Assembly: GCF_002095465.1 (NCBI RefSeq)
Contig: NZ_MLFP01000009.1
Location: forward strand, 62,001 to 126,000
Direction of reading: 5' to 3'
DNA: 64,000 nucleotides
From: Pantoea rodasii
GTDB taxonomy: Bacteria; Pseudomonadota; Gammaproteobacteria; Enterobacterales; Enterobacteriaceae
The translations under genes were made by a program, and so were the position numbers. The notes under the pieces were generated by a model. It was not told the origin of the DNA and did no database searches. It was given only the letters and a program-made list of their open reading frames with translations. Shown here piece by piece: positions 62,644 to 64,000 of this stretch; position 1 is the first letter of the stretch; every line of letters begins with the position of its first letter.

Positions 62644-63591
62644 ATGAAACTGACTCTCGATAATGATCTCACCATCCGCAAGCTGCTGATTTTCAGTTGC
62701 TACATGGAAACGGAAAACCTCGCCAGAGCCGCAGAAACGCTGGGGATCAGCACGGTGAGCGTGCATCGTGCGCTGCACACGCTGGAAGAGAGTTTGCGCT
62801 GCCCGCTGTTTGAGCACAAAGGCCGCAATCTGGTGGCACTGCCCGCCGCCTCAACGCTGCTGGAATACAGCCGGGAAGCGCTGGCCACGTTGAGTCAGGG
62901 CATTGATGAAACGCGACGCAGCGCTGGTATCGGCCTGGGGCATCTGCGCGTTGGCACCTTGTATTCGCTGTCGCTGGAAACCGTGCCGCGCCTGATCATG
63001 AAAATGAAGCTGCGGCGGCCCGAGTTAGAACTCAACCTCACCATGGGTTCCAATGAATTGCTACTGCGCGCGCTGAAAGATAATCAGCTCGACGCCATTA
63101 TCATTTCCGTCAGCGAAGCCGAGATCGATGACAAAGTTTTTGAGCAGGTCGCGCTGTTTCAGGATGACATCTTCCTCGCCGTGCCACAGGGTGACGGCGG
63201 CGGCAGCGAGGAGGATATTGATCTGCGCACCTACAGCGACAAACCTTTTGTCTCACTAGCCGAAGGTTTTGCCACCTTTGCCGGTTTTCAGGAAGCCTGT
63301 CACGTCGCCGGTTTTGAACCCAATATCGTTACGCGCGTGAATGACATCTTCTCGATGCTGAGCCTGGTGCAAGCGGGAATGGGTTATTCGCTGGTGCCGG
63401 GCAGGATGCGTAAACAGTATGAAAACGACCTGCGCTTTCTCCGCTTAGCCGAGCCGTATCAAATGCGGCAGCAGATCGCTATCGTATTTCCGCGCAACCG
63501 CGAACACGACCCAAACCTGCTGGCACTGGTGGCTGAAGGGCGTATGTTTGCCCTCAGTTTGCAGGAAAAAATTCAGCGCGCCAGCCGCTGA
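62644..63591 (+). CDS. mdcR: LysR family regulator, malonate utilisation (MdcR-like)
   Basis: The 315-residue protein has a winged helix (TIRKLLIFSCYMETENLARA, ISTVSVHRALHTLEESLRCP) and a LysR effector domain. Its position convergent with mdcH, overlapping by 19 bp at the stops, matches mdcR of malonate decarboxylase clusters. It would activate mdc genes in the presence of malonate. Confidence 0.83.
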   Translation: MKLTLDNDLTIRKLLIFSCYMETENLARAAETLGISTVSVHRALHTLEESLRCPLFEHKGRNLVALPAASTLLEYSREALATLSQGIDETRRSAGIGLGHLRVGTLYSLSLETVPRLIMKMKLRRPELELNLTMGSNELLLRALKDNQLDAIIISVSEAEIDDKVFEQVALFQDDIFLAVPQGDGGGSEEDIDLRTYSDKPFVSLAEGFATFAGFQEACHVAGFEPNIVTRVNDIFSMLSLVQAGMGYSLVPGRMRKQYENDLRFLRLAEPYQMRQQIAIVFPRNREHDPNLLALVAEGRMFALSLQEKIQRASR

Positions 63592-64000
63592 AACAGACGC
63601 AGCGCCAGTTCAGTGCCGCTGCGCTCAAAGGCGATACACTCGCCCTGACACTGCACACCGCGCGTTAAACCCGTCAGCACTTCGCCGGGTGGCATCTCAA
63701 TCACCAGACGCACATCGCGTTCTTTTGCCGCCACCATCGCTTCATGCCAGCGCACGCTGCGTGCCATGTTCATCGCCAGATCCTCAGCAATACGCTCCGG
63801 CTGCCAGAGAACGCGGGCGCTGCTGCCGCTTAAATAGGCTCTTTGCGGACGTTGCAGGGTGACCTTGTCGATAGCGGCTTTAAGCTGCTGCGCAGGGCTA
63901 TCCAGCAGCGCACAGTGGGACGGCACGCTGATTGCCAACCGCTGCGCACGCTGTGCCCCGCGCGCCAGTGCCTGCTGCGCCACCGCCGCCATCGCGCTAT
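63573..64000 (-). CDS. mdcH: Malonate decarboxylase epsilon subunit MdcH, C-terminal part
   Basis: The frame is open to the right edge, so only about 142 C-terminal codons are present. AISVPSHCALLDSPAQQLKA and AYLSGSSARVLWQPERIAED are typical of the acyltransferase MdcH, which loads malonyl onto the acyl carrier subunit MdcC. The rest of the mdc operon should lie to the right of the window. Confidence 0.88.
   Translation of the reverse strand, partial: SAMAAVAQQALARGAQRAQRLAISVPSHCALLDSPAQQLKAAIDKVTLQRPQRAYLSGSSARVLWQPERIAEDLAMNMARSVRWHEAMVAAKERDVRLVIEMPPGEVLTGLTRGVQCQGECIAFERSGTELALRLFQRLAR

Overview
The window looks like chromosomal DNA of a plant- or environment-associated member of Enterobacterales, most probably Erwiniaceae (Pantoea/Erwinia type). 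This rests on gene content: a Fur-boxed catechol siderophore locus, sitABCD with an MntR-like box, a thiOSGF-thiZXY operon behind a TPP riboswitch, a type II lumazine synthase, YjfB, CspA/E and a malonate decarboxylase cluster edge. No rRNA, tRNA, CRISPR array or recognisable insertion sequence was seen. The assignment is an inference from protein families; no search was run.

Layout. 1-6.9 kb: end of a peptide ABC transporter, an AraC regulator with a DUF2000 gene and an SLC13-like permease, a LysR gene divergent from a BesD/HalD-like 2-oxoglutarate oxygenase, a DUF2817 peptidase-like gene and a basic amino-acid binding protein. 7-13.4 kb: a leftward sugar operon (TIM-barrel isomerase, binding protein, ABC ATPase, permease, RpiR regulator, PfkB kinase). 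13.6-16.5 kb: an exported hydrolase plus a heavy-metal-type two-component system. 16.5-26 kb: redox enzymes, regulators, MscS, a sulfonate-type binding protein and a small SDR/VOC/reductase operon. 26-32.5 kb: a cold-shock gene, a 0.75 kb gene-free stretch, then an AT-rich surface-polysaccharide islet (ATP-grasp, flippase), a toxin-antitoxin pair and an O-acyltransferase. 36-51 kb: the siderophore locus (TonB receptor, Fes-like esterase, MbtH protein, 2794-residue NRPS, EntS-like exporter, FepB-like protein). 51-56.7 kb: thiamine thiazole synthesis and HMP-type uptake. 56.9-60.9 kb: ribH and sitABCD. 60.9-62.6 kb: a helically phased repeat array in front of a Fic-family gene. 62.6-64 kb: mdcR and the end of mdcH.

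The siderophore NRPS reads C-A-T-E-C-A-T-TE. The second adenylation domain carries the exact EntF serine code. The first has an acidic pocket and is followed by an epimerization domain. The predicted product is therefore a 2,3-dihydroxybenzoyl-D-(cationic residue)-L-Ser siderophore of the chrysobactin/vanchrobactin class, not enterobactin. The dihydroxybenzoate genes (entCEBA type) and the FepCDG-type permease are not in the window.

The most unusual non-coding structure is at 60920-61073: eight copies of GGGCC(R)(Y)AAAT, one degenerate, with starts alternating exactly 20 and 21 bp apart (two helical turns). It sits directly upstream of a winged-helix/Fic protein whose catalytic His is replaced by Gln.

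Quality warning. At least twelve genes are interrupted by single-base frameshifts, nearly all at short homopolymers and nearly all losses. This is the signature of uncorrected sequencing error. I annotate these genes at their full extent, give each suspect position, and treat the sitB-sitC fusion at a G7 run with the same suspicion.
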